From an uncultured Collinsella sp. (GTDB lineage: Bacteria; Actinomycetota; Coriobacteriia; Coriobacteriales; Coriobacteriaceae), in contig CAAFZX010000023.1 of NCBI GenBank assembly GCA_900767675.1, forward strand, positions 1 to 42,880: DNA of 42,880 nt, in the 5' to 3' direction. The notes under the pieces are model-generated. The model was not told the DNA's origin. It did no database searches and was given only the letters and a program-made list of their open reading frames with translations. Both the position numbers and the translations under genes were made by a program. Positions 22,907 through 31,383 of the stretch are shown here, piece by piece. Numbering within the stretch: the first letter of the stretch is position 1; each line of letters starts with the position of its first letter.

Positions 22907-24658
22907 ATGGAAACGATCATCAACGTCGACGATGTCTCGTTCTCCTATGGCACGCAGACCGAGCAGGTGCTTAAGCATATCTCGCTCGGCGTGAACAGGG
23001 GAGATTTTATCGGCATTATCGGGCCTTCGGGCGCCGGCAAGTCCACACTTGCCGCCTGCCTGTCGGGAGCCGTACCCCACCATTACACCGGCACGTTCTT
23101 TGGCTCCGTCACTGTCGACGGCAACGACACCTGTGAAGTTTCGCTCACCGATGTGTCGCAGATCGTCGGCAGCGTGTTGCAGGACATCGACACGCAAATG
23201 GTCGCCTCGGTCGTCGAGGACGAGATGCTTTTTGGCCTGGAGAACTTTAGCGTTCCCCACGATCAGATTGAGCAACGTGTGAGCGAGACGCTCGAGACCG
23301 TCGGCATCAGCGACCTGCGCGACCGCGAGATCGCCACGCTTTCGGGCGGCCAAAAGCAAAAGGTTGCCATCGCCGCCATCCTCGCCATGCGTCCGCGCGT
23401 GCTCGTGCTCGACGAACCCACCGCGGCACTCGACCCCGCCAGCTCCACGCTGGTCTTCGAGACCCTGCGTGAGGCCAACCGCGCACTCGGCATCACCATC
23501 GTCGTCGTCGAGCAAAAAGTCGCCCTGCTTTCGGAGTATTGCAACCGCGTGCTCGTGCTCAATCATGGCGAAATCGCGCTACAGGGCGAGCCGCACGAGG
23601 TCTTCGCGCATGCCGATGAGCTCCGCGCCATCGGCGTCGATTGCCCGCGTGTCACACGCATTTTCAACAGCCTCGAGGCCGATGGCCTGGCCAGCGGCAC
23701 TCCCTGTTTGGATGTTGATGAGGCCGAGCGCCTGATTACGGGCATCGTCGACCCCGCACACGCAAGCAGTGACATTCAGGCACCCGCCGGCTCACCGCAC
23801 GCACCGTCGTTGCGGCCACACGCCAAGGACGCCGAGCCCGTGCTCACCTTCGATCACGTTGAGTTTGCCTATCCCAATGGCGGCGCCGCCGTCCACGACC
23901 TCAACCTGACCCTCTATCCCGGCGAGCTCGTGGGCATCGTCGGCCAAAACGGCGCCGGCAAGACCACGCTCACCAAACTGCTCACAGGCCTGCTTAAGCC
24001 CGCCTCGGGCAGCGTGCGCGTCACGGGACTGGATACTGCAGCCGTTCCCACGAGTCGCATCGCCCGCGAAGTCGCAACCCTCTTCCAAAACCCCGACCGC
24101 CAGATCTGCAAGGACACCGTGCTCGACGAGGTCGCCTTTGGCCTGGAGCTTGCCGGCATCGACCGTGCCGAGGCGCTGCGTCGCGCCCAGCTCGTCATCG
24201 ACCGCTTTGGCTTGCCGGCCGACGAGGCGCCCTTCTCGCTCTCGCGCGGTCAGCGCCAGATGGTGGCACTCGCCTCCGTCGTGGTCGTAGAGCCCAAAAT
24301 CGTGGTGCTCGACGAGCCCACGAGCGGCCTTGACTACCGTGAGTGCATGACCGTCATGGAAACCGTGCGCACCATGGCCGAGCGCGGCTGCGCCGTCATC
24401 ATGGTCTGCCACGACATGGAAGTCGTATCCGACTTTGCCGAGCGCATCGTGGTGATGGCCGACGGCCACATCCTCGAGCGCGGCCGCACGCACAAGCTGT
24501 TCTCGAACATCGAGCTCATGCAGCAAGCCTACGTTGAGCCACCTCAGGTCATAGAGCTTTCTCGTCGCCTGGCATCCTCCGTCTCTCCCGTCTTTGCACA
24601 GGTGAGCGAGGTCACCGATATCGTTCGCATTACCGAGGAGATGGTCCACCGTGGTTAA
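22907..24658 (+). CDS. ECF transporter double ATPase (EcfA-EcfA' fusion)
   Basis: The 583-residue protein holds two complete ABC ATPase domains, which in most ECF systems are two separate subunits. Domain 1 has Walker A GPSGAGKST (Lys45), signature LSGGQKQKV (about 145) and Walker B LVLDEPTAAL. After a linker of about 60 residues, domain 2 has GQNGAGKTTL (about 346), a variant signature LSRGQRQMV (about 445) and VVLDEPTSGLD. It powers uptake by the neighbouring S and T components at the cytoplasmic face. GAAAGG precedes the ATG. The last 8 nt overlap the EcfT gene, so the ATPase and T subunit are translationally coupled. Ligand choice would come from the S components upstream. Confidence 0.9.
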   Translation: METIINVDDVSFSYGTQTEQVLKHISLGVNRGDFIGIIGPSGAGKSTLAACLSGAVPHHYTGTFFGSVTVDGNDTCEVSLTDVSQIVGSVLQDIDTQMVASVVEDEMLFGLENFSVPHDQIEQRVSETLETVGISDLRDREIATLSGGQKQKVAIAAILAMRPRVLVLDEPTAALDPASSTLVFETLREANRALGITIVVVEQKVALLSEYCNRVLVLNHGEIALQGEPHEVFAHADELRAIGVDCPRVTRIFNSLEADGLASGTPCLDVDEAERLITGIVDPAHASSDIQAPAGSPHAPSLRPHAKDAEPVLTFDHVEFAYPNGGAAVHDLNLTLYPGELVGIVGQNGAGKTTLTKLLTGLLKPASGSVRVTGLDTAAVPTSRIAREVATLFQNPDRQICKDTVLDEVAFGLELAGIDRAEALRRAQLVIDRFGLPADEAPFSLSRGQRQMVALASVVVVEPKIVVLDEPTSGLDYRECMTVMETVRTMAERGCAVIMVCHDMEVVSDFAERIVVMADGHILERGRTHKLFSNIELMQQAYVEPPQVIELSRRLASSVSPVFAQVSEVTDIVRITEEMVHRG

Positions 24659-25397
24659 CGTCATCGACTATATGCCGGGCGATACACTGCTGCACCGCTT
24701 GAACCCGGTCGTCAAACTGGGCCTTGCCGCCGCCATCATCATCGGCATCTTCCTGTCCGATACCTACGTGGCGCTGTTGGGCTTTTTGGCGCTCACCCTT
24801 GCACTGGGTGCCTACGCCGGCGTCGTCGACCGTCTGCTCTCGTTACTCAAGCTGCTGATTCCGCTCGCGCTTATCATGCTGGTGCTTCAGCTGGCCTTTA
24901 TGCGCGACGGCAACATAGTATGGGGCTTTATCACCGACACGGGCCTCATTACCGGATCGAAGGCCTGCCTACGCCTGTTGGGCGTGGCGCTGCCGCTCAT
25001 CCTCATGCTTATGGTGACCAAGCTCAATGACCTCGCCAACGCCTGCGTCGAGGTGCTGCACGTGCCATATCGCTATGCCTTCACCTTTACCACGGCGCTG
25101 CGCTTTGTGCCGGTATTTGGCCAGGAAATGAACGCCATCATGGAGGCGCAGACTGCACGCGGCGTCGAATACGACACTAAGAATCCCGTCAAGAAACTCA
25201 AGCTCATGCTGCCGCTGTGCGTGCCGCTGCTTATTTCGAGCGTGAGCAAGACCGATGCCACCGCGCTTGCTGCCGAGCAGCGCGGCTTCTACCTGCGCAC
25301 GCGTGCGAGTTCGTATAAGCGCTATCCCGTCAAGGGCTTAGACATTGCCGTACTTATCGTCAGCATCGCCCTTATCGCCATCGGCTTCCTGTTCTAG
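24651..25397 (+). CDS. ecfT: ECF transporter transmembrane (T) component
   Basis: The 248-residue CbiQ/EcfT protein has membrane spans near residues 25-60, 65-85, 105-125 and at the C-terminus. It also has the two coupling helices that contact the ATPases: AQTARGVEYDTKNPVKKL (ARG at about 170) and AAEQRGFYLRTR (QRG at about 210). It begins with GTG 24651, overlapping the end of the ATPase gene by 8 nt. It links the ATPase pair to the S component in the membrane. A strong terminator follows, closing the operon. Confidence 0.9.
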   Translation: MVNVIDYMPGDTLLHRLNPVVKLGLAAAIIIGIFLSDTYVALLGFLALTLALGAYAGVVDRLLSLLKLLIPLALIMLVLQLAFMRDGNIVWGFITDTGLITGSKACLRLLGVALPLILMLMVTKLNDLANACVEVLHVPYRYAFTFTTALRFVPVFGQEMNAIMEAQTARGVEYDTKNPVKKLKLMLPLCVPLLISSVSKTDATALAAEQRGFYLRTRASSYKRYPVKGLDIAVLIVSIALIAIGFLF

Positions 25398-25425
25398 CAA
25401 TCGCTGGCAGCAACCGGCAAATGCA

Positions 25426-25462
25426 AAAGGCCTCGGCTCGCACCAAACGAGCTGAGGCCTTT
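25426..25462. terminator. bidirectional terminator between ecfT and the racemase gene
   Basis: AAAGGCCTCGGCTCG (25426-25440) pairs with CGAGCTGAGGCCTTT (25448-25462), 15 bp with one G-T wobble and a 7-nt loop. T runs flank the stem on both strands, fitting the convergent genes on either side. Confidence 0.9.
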
Positions 25463-25481
25463 ACTGTTTTCCCAGATAAAA

Positions 25482-25514
25482 CCTGCCAAAATAAACCTGT
25501 CCCCTTTTGGCAGG
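25482..25514. repeat. hairpin unit with GGGGACAGGTT loop (single)
   Basis: CCTGCCAAAA (25482-25491) and TTTTGGCAGG (25505-25514) form a perfect 10-bp stem. The loop contains AACCTGTCCCC, which is GGGGACAGGTT on the minus strand. The same loop occurs with different stems in the repeats at 40898 and 42146. It lies 7 nt from the racemase stop codon. Confidence 0.75.
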
Positions 25515-25521
25515 CGGAGAA

Positions 25522-26268
25522 CTAGAGGCGGTAGGGAACGCCGCTGCGAATGATGGACTCGCGTACCAGGACATCCATCGCATCGAGGGTAATCTCGGGC
25601 ATCTCGCGATACTTCTGCAACACCGAAAGCTCCGTGCAGGCCAGGATGACGCGGTCGCAGCCGCTACGGGCGAACTCCCACATCACGCGGTCGAACTTAT
25701 CCATATCGGGCTCGCGCCCGGCCTTCACATCGTCGTAGATGAGCGACATCACGTCGGCCTGACGCTTTTCGCTGGGATAGACGACCTCAACGCCCGCGGT
25801 CTCACATTCGCGCCCATAGACGTCTGCGCCCACGGTGCCGTCGGTGCCCATGATGCCGATCTTGCGCACCGGCTCGGCCGGCATGCTCAGGTTTGGATCG
25901 AACTCGCACTCCCCCATCACCGCGCCGGCCAGAGCATAGCGCACCGACTCGCGCGGCATGTGGATAATCGGCACCTTCGTAAACGACTGGATCTGGTCGT
26001 AGAAGTAGTGTGACGTGTTGCAGGGAATTGCTATGTGTGCGCAGCCCAGCGACTCGAGTGACTGGGCACACTCCTTCATGGTCGCCAGCAGCTCGGTATG
26101 CTCACCGGTCTTGATGGCCAGCGTACGATCGGGCATGGTCGACTTGGAGAGCACCACCATGTCGATATGCTCCTGGTCGCACGTAGCCGCCGTATGGCGT
26201 ACTACCTGGTCGTAGTAATACGACGTGGCCTCGGCGCCCATGCCGCCGATAACTCCCAGCTTTTCCAT
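25522..26268 (-). CDS. aspartate/glutamate racemase family protein
   Basis: The 248-residue enzyme belongs to the cofactor-independent amino acid racemases. It begins MEKLGVIGGMGAEATSYYYD and carries the two catalytic cysteines, Cys83 in IPCNTSHYF and Cys211 in LACTELSVL. The GGMG start and PCNTSH motif point to the aspartate racemase subgroup. It lies 84 nt downstream of a D-aspartate ligase-like gene on the same strand, so it probably supplies D-aspartate for peptidoglycan. ATG 26268 follows AAGGAGG; the open frame to 26346 has no matching ribosome binding site. Glutamate as substrate is the main alternative. Confidence 0.85.
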   Translation of the reverse strand: MEKLGVIGGMGAEATSYYYDQVVRHTAATCDQEHIDMVVLSKSTMPDRTLAIKTGEHTELLATMKECAQSLESLGCAHIAIPCNTSHYFYDQIQSFTKVPIIHMPRESVRYALAGAVMGECEFDPNLSMPAEPVRKIGIMGTDGTVGADVYGRECETAGVEVVYPSEKRQADVMSLIYDDVKAGREPDMDKFDRVMWEFARSGCDRVILACTELSVLQKYREMPEITLDAMDVLVRESIIRSGVPYRL

Positions 26269-26352
26269 CGCCGCCTCCTTGGTGACGCCCACGCAATTGC
26301 GCGTATCATACCCGCACCCGCCCGATACATACCGGACGGGCGCCACACTCGC

Positions 26353-27609
26353 CTACTTGTAATACGTCTTGAACAGCTTATAGTGACGCAGCTTGGTGTG
26401 CCACATGCGCAACCAGCGGTTAAAGACAAAGTCTCCCTTCATAAACGAGGGATCGGCGCCCTTGCCCTCCTTGGCAAGACGATGCACCTTCGCGCGCAGC
26501 TCGGGAGCCTTGACGTACTTGTCGACGACGCCCATGGGAACGACCATCCACAGCGCCTCGTCCTGCGCCGTCACAAACTCCGGCTCAAACGGGCGATTGA
26601 ACACATACTCGTCCACCACGTACTTGGCAACGTTAAAGCCGCTGTTGGTTACGTAGTAGTTGCTGCGGCCCTGACGGGTGTTGAAGTCAAAGAACTTAAA
26701 CGAGCCATCGCGCTCGTCATACTTGACGTCAAAGTTGGAATAGCCCACAAAGTGAAGGTCCTCGAGCAGCTTGCGCACGCCACTCATAAGCTCATCATTA
26801 GGCTCGGTGATGATGCAGGCGTGATTACCGACGCCATGGGGCTGATGCTCCTCGAGCAGTACGTGACCCAGGCACATCATGCGGACCTTGCCGTTGCGGT
26901 CAGAATAGCTGGTGAGCACGCGCATGTACTCGTCGTTGCCGGGCACGCGATCCTGCAAAATCAGGTCATCGGTGTAGCCACTGGCATAGGAATCGCGGAT
27001 AACCTGCTCCAGCTCGGCGCGGTCGGCAATCTCATAAGCCTTCTTCTGACCCTCGAACTCATGCTGCCACCACATGATGCCGTCGGAAGGCTTCAGGATC
27101 ATCGGGTAGGGGAAGTCAATCTGGTCGAGCACCTCGGCAGGCGCCTCTCCCTGCGCGTTGAGCATCTGCGCAGTAAAGGTAAACGTATGCGGATAGGGCA
27201 CACCGTGCTTCTCGCACAGCTCGTAGAAGATCTCCTTCTTCTGGCACTGTTCAAGCATGCTATAGGGCGCGTAAGGCGCAACGATGTTATCCGCCAGCTC
27301 GTTGGCATCCTTGGCCTGGGCCACCAGGGCAACATAGTTATCGCCGCAGCCCATCAGGACAATCGTCTTGTCGGCATGTGCCCGAGCGATGCCGTTGACG
27401 GTCTTAAGCATCACGGGCATGGTGTCGATATCCACGTTAGGCGTGTAGTCGATAATCTGGCTGCGATACGCAGGGCCCGTCTGATACTTGCCAAAGACCA
27501 GGCTCTTGACCTGATACTCCTCGTAGAAGGCGCGCGCCACCGAATACGCGTTGATGTCGCCGCCGAGCAGCACGGGAATAAACTCGCGCTCTGTAAACTG
27601 CAATGCCAT
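26353..27609 (-). CDS. ATP-grasp ligase, probable D-aspartate ligase
   Basis: The 418-residue protein has an N-terminal domain starting IPVLLGGDINAYSVARAFYE and an ATP-grasp fold: FPYPMILKPSDGIMWW (ATP-binding Lys), DLILQDRVPGNDEYMRVLT, and the metal-binding end FKFFDFNTRQGRSNYYV with Asp and Asn ligands. The layout resembles the Enterococcus D-aspartate ligase, which adds D-Asp to the Lys side chain of peptidoglycan precursors as a bridge. An aspartate racemase gene lies just downstream, which strongly supports that role. AGGAAG precedes the ATG. A related carboxylate-amine ligase with another substrate remains possible. Confidence 0.78.
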   Translation of the reverse strand: MALQFTEREFIPVLLGGDINAYSVARAFYEEYQVKSLVFGKYQTGPAYRSQIIDYTPNVDIDTMPVMLKTVNGIARAHADKTIVLMGCGDNYVALVAQAKDANELADNIVAPYAPYSMLEQCQKKEIFYELCEKHGVPYPHTFTFTAQMLNAQGEAPAEVLDQIDFPYPMILKPSDGIMWWQHEFEGQKKAYEIADRAELEQVIRDSYASGYTDDLILQDRVPGNDEYMRVLTSYSDRNGKVRMMCLGHVLLEEHQPHGVGNHACIITEPNDELMSGVRKLLEDLHFVGYSNFDVKYDERDGSFKFFDFNTRQGRSNYYVTNSGFNVAKYVVDEYVFNRPFEPEFVTAQDEALWMVVPMGVVDKYVKAPELRAKVHRLAKEGKGADPSFMKGDFVFNRWLRMWHTKLRHYKLFKTYYK

Positions 27610-27830
27610 GGAAACTTCCTATCATGAACTGCCCACACGACGGGCGGTCTTTGTGCAACTGATTTATTCTAGCGTGCCGAGCCGCCGGCACCCAAAGCTC
27701 CACCGTATCTATGGCAATCGGCGTAATTATCCAGCACGAAGGCGGCAATCACCGGTGTACGACAACGGGGCAATGAACCCACCATTGTTGTAGGATTCAA
27801 CATGTTGCCCGCCCCGTCGAAAGGTGCATC

Positions 27831-28463
27831 GTGCCCCAGGCTCATCCGATCAACAACCCCATCATTGACGCCGCAAAGCGCGAGCTTGCGGATCGCGCCC
27901 AGACGGCAGCCCCCCTACGCACCGCAAACGATGCTTACAACGGGCCTGCCCGCATCGTCTCAATCAACACATCGGAGCACAAAGGCACGCGTAAGTCACC
28001 CGTCGCCGACGGGCACGACACCGTCATCGAGCAGTTTGGCCTCGCCTCCGATGCGCACGCCGGGCATTGGCACCGCCAGGTTTCCTTTTTAGCTGCAGAG
28101 TCTATCCAGACGGCGCAGGCGCGCGGGCTCGATGTACACGAGGGCGACTTTGGCGAGAACTTCACCACCCAGGGTATCAACCTGCTCTCACTCCCCTTGG
28201 GCACGCAGCTCAAGCTCGGCAGCGAAACACTCGTCGAAATCAGCCAGATCGGCAAAGTCTGCCACACCCGCTGTGCCATCTACTATCTCGCCGGCGACTG
28301 CATCTTCCCCCACGAGGGCATTTTTGGCGTCGTGTTGCAGGGCGGAGAAGTCCATATCGATGACGACATACAGGTGGTCAAGCTCGGCGATGGCACCTGT
28401 TCCTTCACTCCCGCCGAGGCACTCAAAGAGGTGGAGCAGGCTCGCCGCGAAGGAACCCTGTAG
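27831..28463 (+). CDS. MOSC domain protein
   Basis: This 210-residue protein contains a MOSC domain: HAGHWHRQVSFLAAESI, then GDFGENFTTQGINLLSLPLG and the conserved cysteine in IGKVCHTRCAIYY. MOSC proteins bind molybdenum cofactor sulfur species or act in detoxifying N-hydroxylated compounds. It starts with GTG 27831 after GAAAGG. The first 40 residues are outside the usual domain. In the 221-bp gap upstream, CGGGGC (27766-27771) and GCCCCG (27811-27816) could pair just before the ribosome binding site; nothing else was seen there. Which cofactor or partner it serves is unknown: no molybdoenzyme gene lies nearby. Confidence 0.82.
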   Translation: MPQAHPINNPIIDAAKRELADRAQTAAPLRTANDAYNGPARIVSINTSEHKGTRKSPVADGHDTVIEQFGLASDAHAGHWHRQVSFLAAESIQTAQARGLDVHEGDFGENFTTQGINLLSLPLGTQLKLGSETLVEISQIGKVCHTRCAIYYLAGDCIFPHEGIFGVVLQGGEVHIDDDIQVVKLGDGTCSFTPAEALKEVEQARREGTL

Positions 28464-28492
28464 TTGCAAAACCCCACGTGAGGGCAACTTTT
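28462..28492 (+). terminator. terminator-like hairpin at the MOSC stop
   Basis: AGTTG (28462-28466) pairs with CAACT (28485-28489) and CCC with GGG inside it, followed by TTT. It starts within the stop codon. A second small stem, AACCCT (28502-28507) with AGGGTT (28515-28520), follows. Stems are short and interrupted, so efficiency is doubtful. Confidence 0.5.
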
Positions 28493-28532
28493 ACAGCCAA
28501 AAACCCTCACAAACAGGGTTCCGTAACGTTAA

Positions 28533-28654
28533 AGTTGAACTCTATGGTTTCTCAACAATTCACTATAACTGCAGGTCAAGGCCAAAACCTCAAGTTCAAC
28601 TTGACCCTTTAGAACCTTTAAGGTTCAAGTTGAGGTCGAAAGCAGTAGTAGAAT
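28533..28654 (+). promoter_or_regulatory. cluster of AAGTT/AACTT sites before the wall-enzyme gene
   Basis: TCAAGTTCAACTTGA at 28590-28604 is a perfect palindrome about one central base. It is flanked by AAAGTTGAAC near 28531-28540 and GGTTCAAGTTGAGG at 28622-28635. TTCAAG (28624-28629) and TAGAAT (28649-28654), 19 bp apart, could be the -35 and -10 of a promoter with the long spacer typical of MerR-family control; the CCTCAAGTT half-site also resembles SoxR-type boxes. This is a resemblance only. Confidence 0.45.
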
Positions 28655-28696
28655 ACAGCTCGACCAATAACCTACGATTGATTGCAGAGGGACTGG

Positions 28697-29830
28697 ATGC
28701 AGCATTCGAATCATCGCACCGCAGCGCTCATCGCGTCGAAGCCGGCTCGTATCATCACGAGCGCCGCGCTCGCCGTCGCGCTGACGGCCACGCCGATGCT
28801 CTCCCCCGTCGCGGCCTATGCCGCCTCGCAGGCAACGCAGGATCAGCTTTCCGCCGCCCAGAAAAAAATCGAGGACGCCACGAGCGCCTACAACGACGCC
28901 CGAACCAAGCTCGAGGATCTGCAAAAGCAGATCGACTCCAATGAGGCGAACATCGATAAGATTGAGGCCGAGCTACCCGAGCAGCAGGCCAAGGCAAGCT
29001 CCGCCATGCGCGATCTGTATAAGTACCAGAAGGGCACCAGCCCCATCGTGAGCTTCCTGGTGAACACGCAGAGCTTGGGTGACTTTATCACCACCTGCAA
29101 ATACACCAACCAGATTACGAGCTCGAGCGTCGACGAGATCGAAGAGCTTAACAAGATGCAAACCGAGCTCGAGCAAAACAAAACCGAGCTCGATCAGGCC
29201 AAGTCTCAGCTCGAGGGCGAGCAAAAGAATGCTGAGGATGCGCTGGCCCAGGCACAGCAGCTCCGCAGCGAGGCGCAGGCAAAGGCCGAGCAGGAAAATG
29301 CCGCCGAACTGGCTAAGCTCGAGGCCGACAAGGCCGCTGCTGCCGAGAAGATCTCGGGTACAGGCGTGAGTGGCAATAACTCCAACAGTCAGGCCACCAA
29401 CTCCAACACCACCATCGACACCACGGTGAACAACTCCAACAGCGGCAGTTCCGATTACGACTCGTTCATTAACGAGTGGACGAGCCGCATCGACAACTAC
29501 CTCGCCGGTTCCCCCATGGCAGGCCAGGGCTATAACTTTGCCGTCGCCGCCTGGAATACCGGCGTCGATCCCCGTTGGTCCCCCGCTATCGCCTGCATCG
29601 AGAGCAGTAAGGGCCTCTATTGCGCCGGCTCCTATAACGCCTGGGGCTGGAGTGCCCGCGGCGGTGGTTGGCGTAGCTTTGGCAGCTGGAGCGAGGCTGT
29701 CTCCGCCCACGTTGCTTACCTGGGCGCCAACTATGGCTCCACGCTTACCCCGGCAGCCGCCAAGAAGTACTGCCCGCCCACGTGGCAGGACTGGTACAAC
29801 AAGGTCGCTTCCCAGATGAACCGCATTTAG
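28697..29830 (+). CDS. secreted coiled-coil protein with lysozyme-like domain
   Basis: A 377-residue exported protein. The signal peptide (ARIITSAALAVALTATPMLS, cleaved near AYAASQA) is followed by a long coiled coil, about residues 40-225, similar to the N-terminal domain of PcsB-type wall proteins. Next comes a Ser/Asn/Thr-rich linker and then a compact C-terminal domain. The latter, from GQGYNFAVAAWNTGVDP through IACIESSKGLYCAGSYNAWG to WYNKVASQM, resembles lysozyme-like transglycosylase or glucosaminidase folds, with Glu of IESSKG as the likely acid. It probably cuts or remodels peptidoglycan during division. ATG 28697 follows GAGGGA. The preceding control region suggests regulated expression. 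Confidence 0.75.
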   Translation: MQHSNHRTAALIASKPARIITSAALAVALTATPMLSPVAAYAASQATQDQLSAAQKKIEDATSAYNDARTKLEDLQKQIDSNEANIDKIEAELPEQQAKASSAMRDLYKYQKGTSPIVSFLVNTQSLGDFITTCKYTNQITSSSVDEIEELNKMQTELEQNKTELDQAKSQLEGEQKNAEDALAQAQQLRSEAQAKAEQENAAELAKLEADKAAAAEKISGTGVSGNNSNSQATNSNTTIDTTVNNSNSGSSDYDSFINEWTSRIDNYLAGSPMAGQGYNFAVAAWNTGVDPRWSPAIACIESSKGLYCAGSYNAWGWSARGGGWRSFGSWSEAVSAHVAYLGANYGSTLTPAAAKKYCPPTWQDWYNKVASQMNRI

Positions 29831-29849
29831 GTTCGCAAGCCTCAACTGC

Positions 29850-29876
29850 AAAGGGGCCCCAAACGGGGCCCCTTTT
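29850..29876. terminator. terminator between the wall enzyme and kinase genes
   Basis: AAGGGGCCCC (29851-29860) pairs perfectly with GGGGCCCCTT (29865-29874) around a 4-nt loop, followed by TT. It sits 20 nt after the plus-strand stop and 8 nt from the minus-strand kinase stop, so it can serve both. Confidence 0.88.
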
Positions 29877-29883
29877 CGTATAT

Positions 29884-31293
29884 CTAGGAGACGACGCCCG
29901 TCGCGTTGCCGATAACAACAACGACGCACATGACGGCAAACATAAACCCGAGCGCCTTGAACCATAGTTCGGCAAAAGCACTCCCCCGATACCGATCGAG
30001 TACGGGAAAACGACGTCGAAGCCTGCGGCGGTCGAGCATACCAAACGTAATAAGCAGCACCAGGCCATCGACCATAAAGAAATACTCAAGTGCCAAAAAC
30101 CACGTTGGATAGTTTCTGTTTTCGCCCGTCGGCGTAAATACCGCAAAATGGCTGCCCATCAGCAGCAACAATGTTGTCGCATAGACGCATCCATTCCATA
30201 TGCGCCCCACGGGCTCGGGGATACGCGAGAGCAGACGCGCACATTTGGACATCACAGGAGAGACGATCGAACGCCGGTTTGCAGGAGACGGAAGCGTGAG
30301 GGCAACCGGCTGCTGTACCCGCTGCACCTGTGACGCCGCGACCCGGGGCACACTGGCAGCAGAAAAGGTCGCGGGCGACGGTGCAGGGAGACATAGCTCA
30401 TACGCCGCGCGCGCAGCATGCCCCAGTGCCTCTGCACTCGCAAAGCGCTTAGCCGGATCGAGCGCCATCGCCATGCAAACCGCATCGGCAAGCGGAGTTG
30501 GCATACCGTGCGTCTCGCATTGCTCACGTATGTCCCGCCCCGGTTTGGGGTCAGTTCCCGTCAGGCAAAAGAACAGCAGTGCGCCAAGCGCGTAAATATC
30601 GCTGCGGACGCTCGTCTGCCCAAACCCAAACTGCTCGGGCGGCGCATAGGAACGCGTGCCAAACTTGACGGTGTCGGCGTCGGCGCCATCGCGCCAAATG
30701 CGCGCGATTCCCAGGTCGATAATCACCAACGAGGAAAAGGTCATGCCGGCATCGGGCGCATACCTCACGCCCGATACGATGATGTTCGAGGGTTTAAGGT
30801 CGCGGTGGATCACCGGTACCCCCGGCTCCCCCGCAGCTGCAAAACCAGCATGTAGCTCGCCCACCGCTTCGCACAGAACGGGATACAGACCGCGGGCATA
30901 ATCGGGCGTCGCCCCCAAGCGCCCCACCAACGCCTCGAGTGTCTCGCCTTCGACATACTCCATCACCACGTTGAGCTCGTCGCCCACACGGCGGCAATCG
31001 ACGATTCGGGGCAAGTGCTCAAAACGACGACCGGCGCGCTGGGCCGCAAACAGGCGCTCATATGCTCCGCCAATCTGCACCGAAGCATCGATGCGCTTGC
31101 GGACAAAGGGACCGAGAGACCCGCCACCAGAGCCCTCAAAATAGACGAGTTCGGTCGTCTCGACATCCGAGAGCTTGAGCACGCGCTCCACACGATAGCT
31201 GTCATCGCGGTCGAGCGACGCCAAATGCTCGATAAGCGAAGCAGTCAGCTCGTCATCGGAATATGTTGGGCTCTGAGTATCCATAGCGTCCAT
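29884..31293 (-). CDS. Ser/Thr protein kinase with C-terminal membrane segments
   Basis: The N-terminal two thirds is a eukaryotic-like protein kinase: FVRKRIDAS (ATP-binding Lys), VVMEYVEGETLEAL, the catalytic loop IHRDLKPSNII, VIIDLGIARI in place of the usual DFG, and YAPPEQFG as the APE equivalent. After a Pro/Val-rich linker there are three hydrophobic stretches (CVYATTLLLLMGSHFAVF, WFLALEYFFMVDGLVLLI and the last 20 residues), so it is membrane-bound with a cytoplasmic kinase domain. DLG instead of DFG is seen in some active kinases. The frame is open to 31377; ATG 31293 or 31284 is preferred, but no clear ribosome binding site decides it. An HTH gene and a lipoprotein gene lie upstream on the same strand. 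Confidence 0.85.
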   Translation of the reverse strand: MDAMDTQSPTYSDDELTASLIEHLASLDRDDSYRVERVLKLSDVETTELVYFEGSGGGSLGPFVRKRIDASVQIGGAYERLFAAQRAGRRFEHLPRIVDCRRVGDELNVVMEYVEGETLEALVGRLGATPDYARGLYPVLCEAVGELHAGFAAAGEPGVPVIHRDLKPSNIIVSGVRYAPDAGMTFSSLVIIDLGIARIWRDGADADTVKFGTRSYAPPEQFGFGQTSVRSDIYALGALLFFCLTGTDPKPGRDIREQCETHGMPTPLADAVCMAMALDPAKRFASAEALGHAARAAYELCLPAPSPATFSAASVPRVAASQVQRVQQPVALTLPSPANRRSIVSPVMSKCARLLSRIPEPVGRIWNGCVYATTLLLLMGSHFAVFTPTGENRNYPTWFLALEYFFMVDGLVLLITFGMLDRRRLRRRFPVLDRYRGSAFAELWFKALGFMFAVMCVVVVIGNATGVVS

Positions 31294-31383
31294 CATAACG
31301 CAGGGCGCGGACACCCCATGTTGTCCGCACCCCGTTCGTTTGCATGGTTGTTCTGGTGACACCGCCGGCTCAGCCATCGGCCA

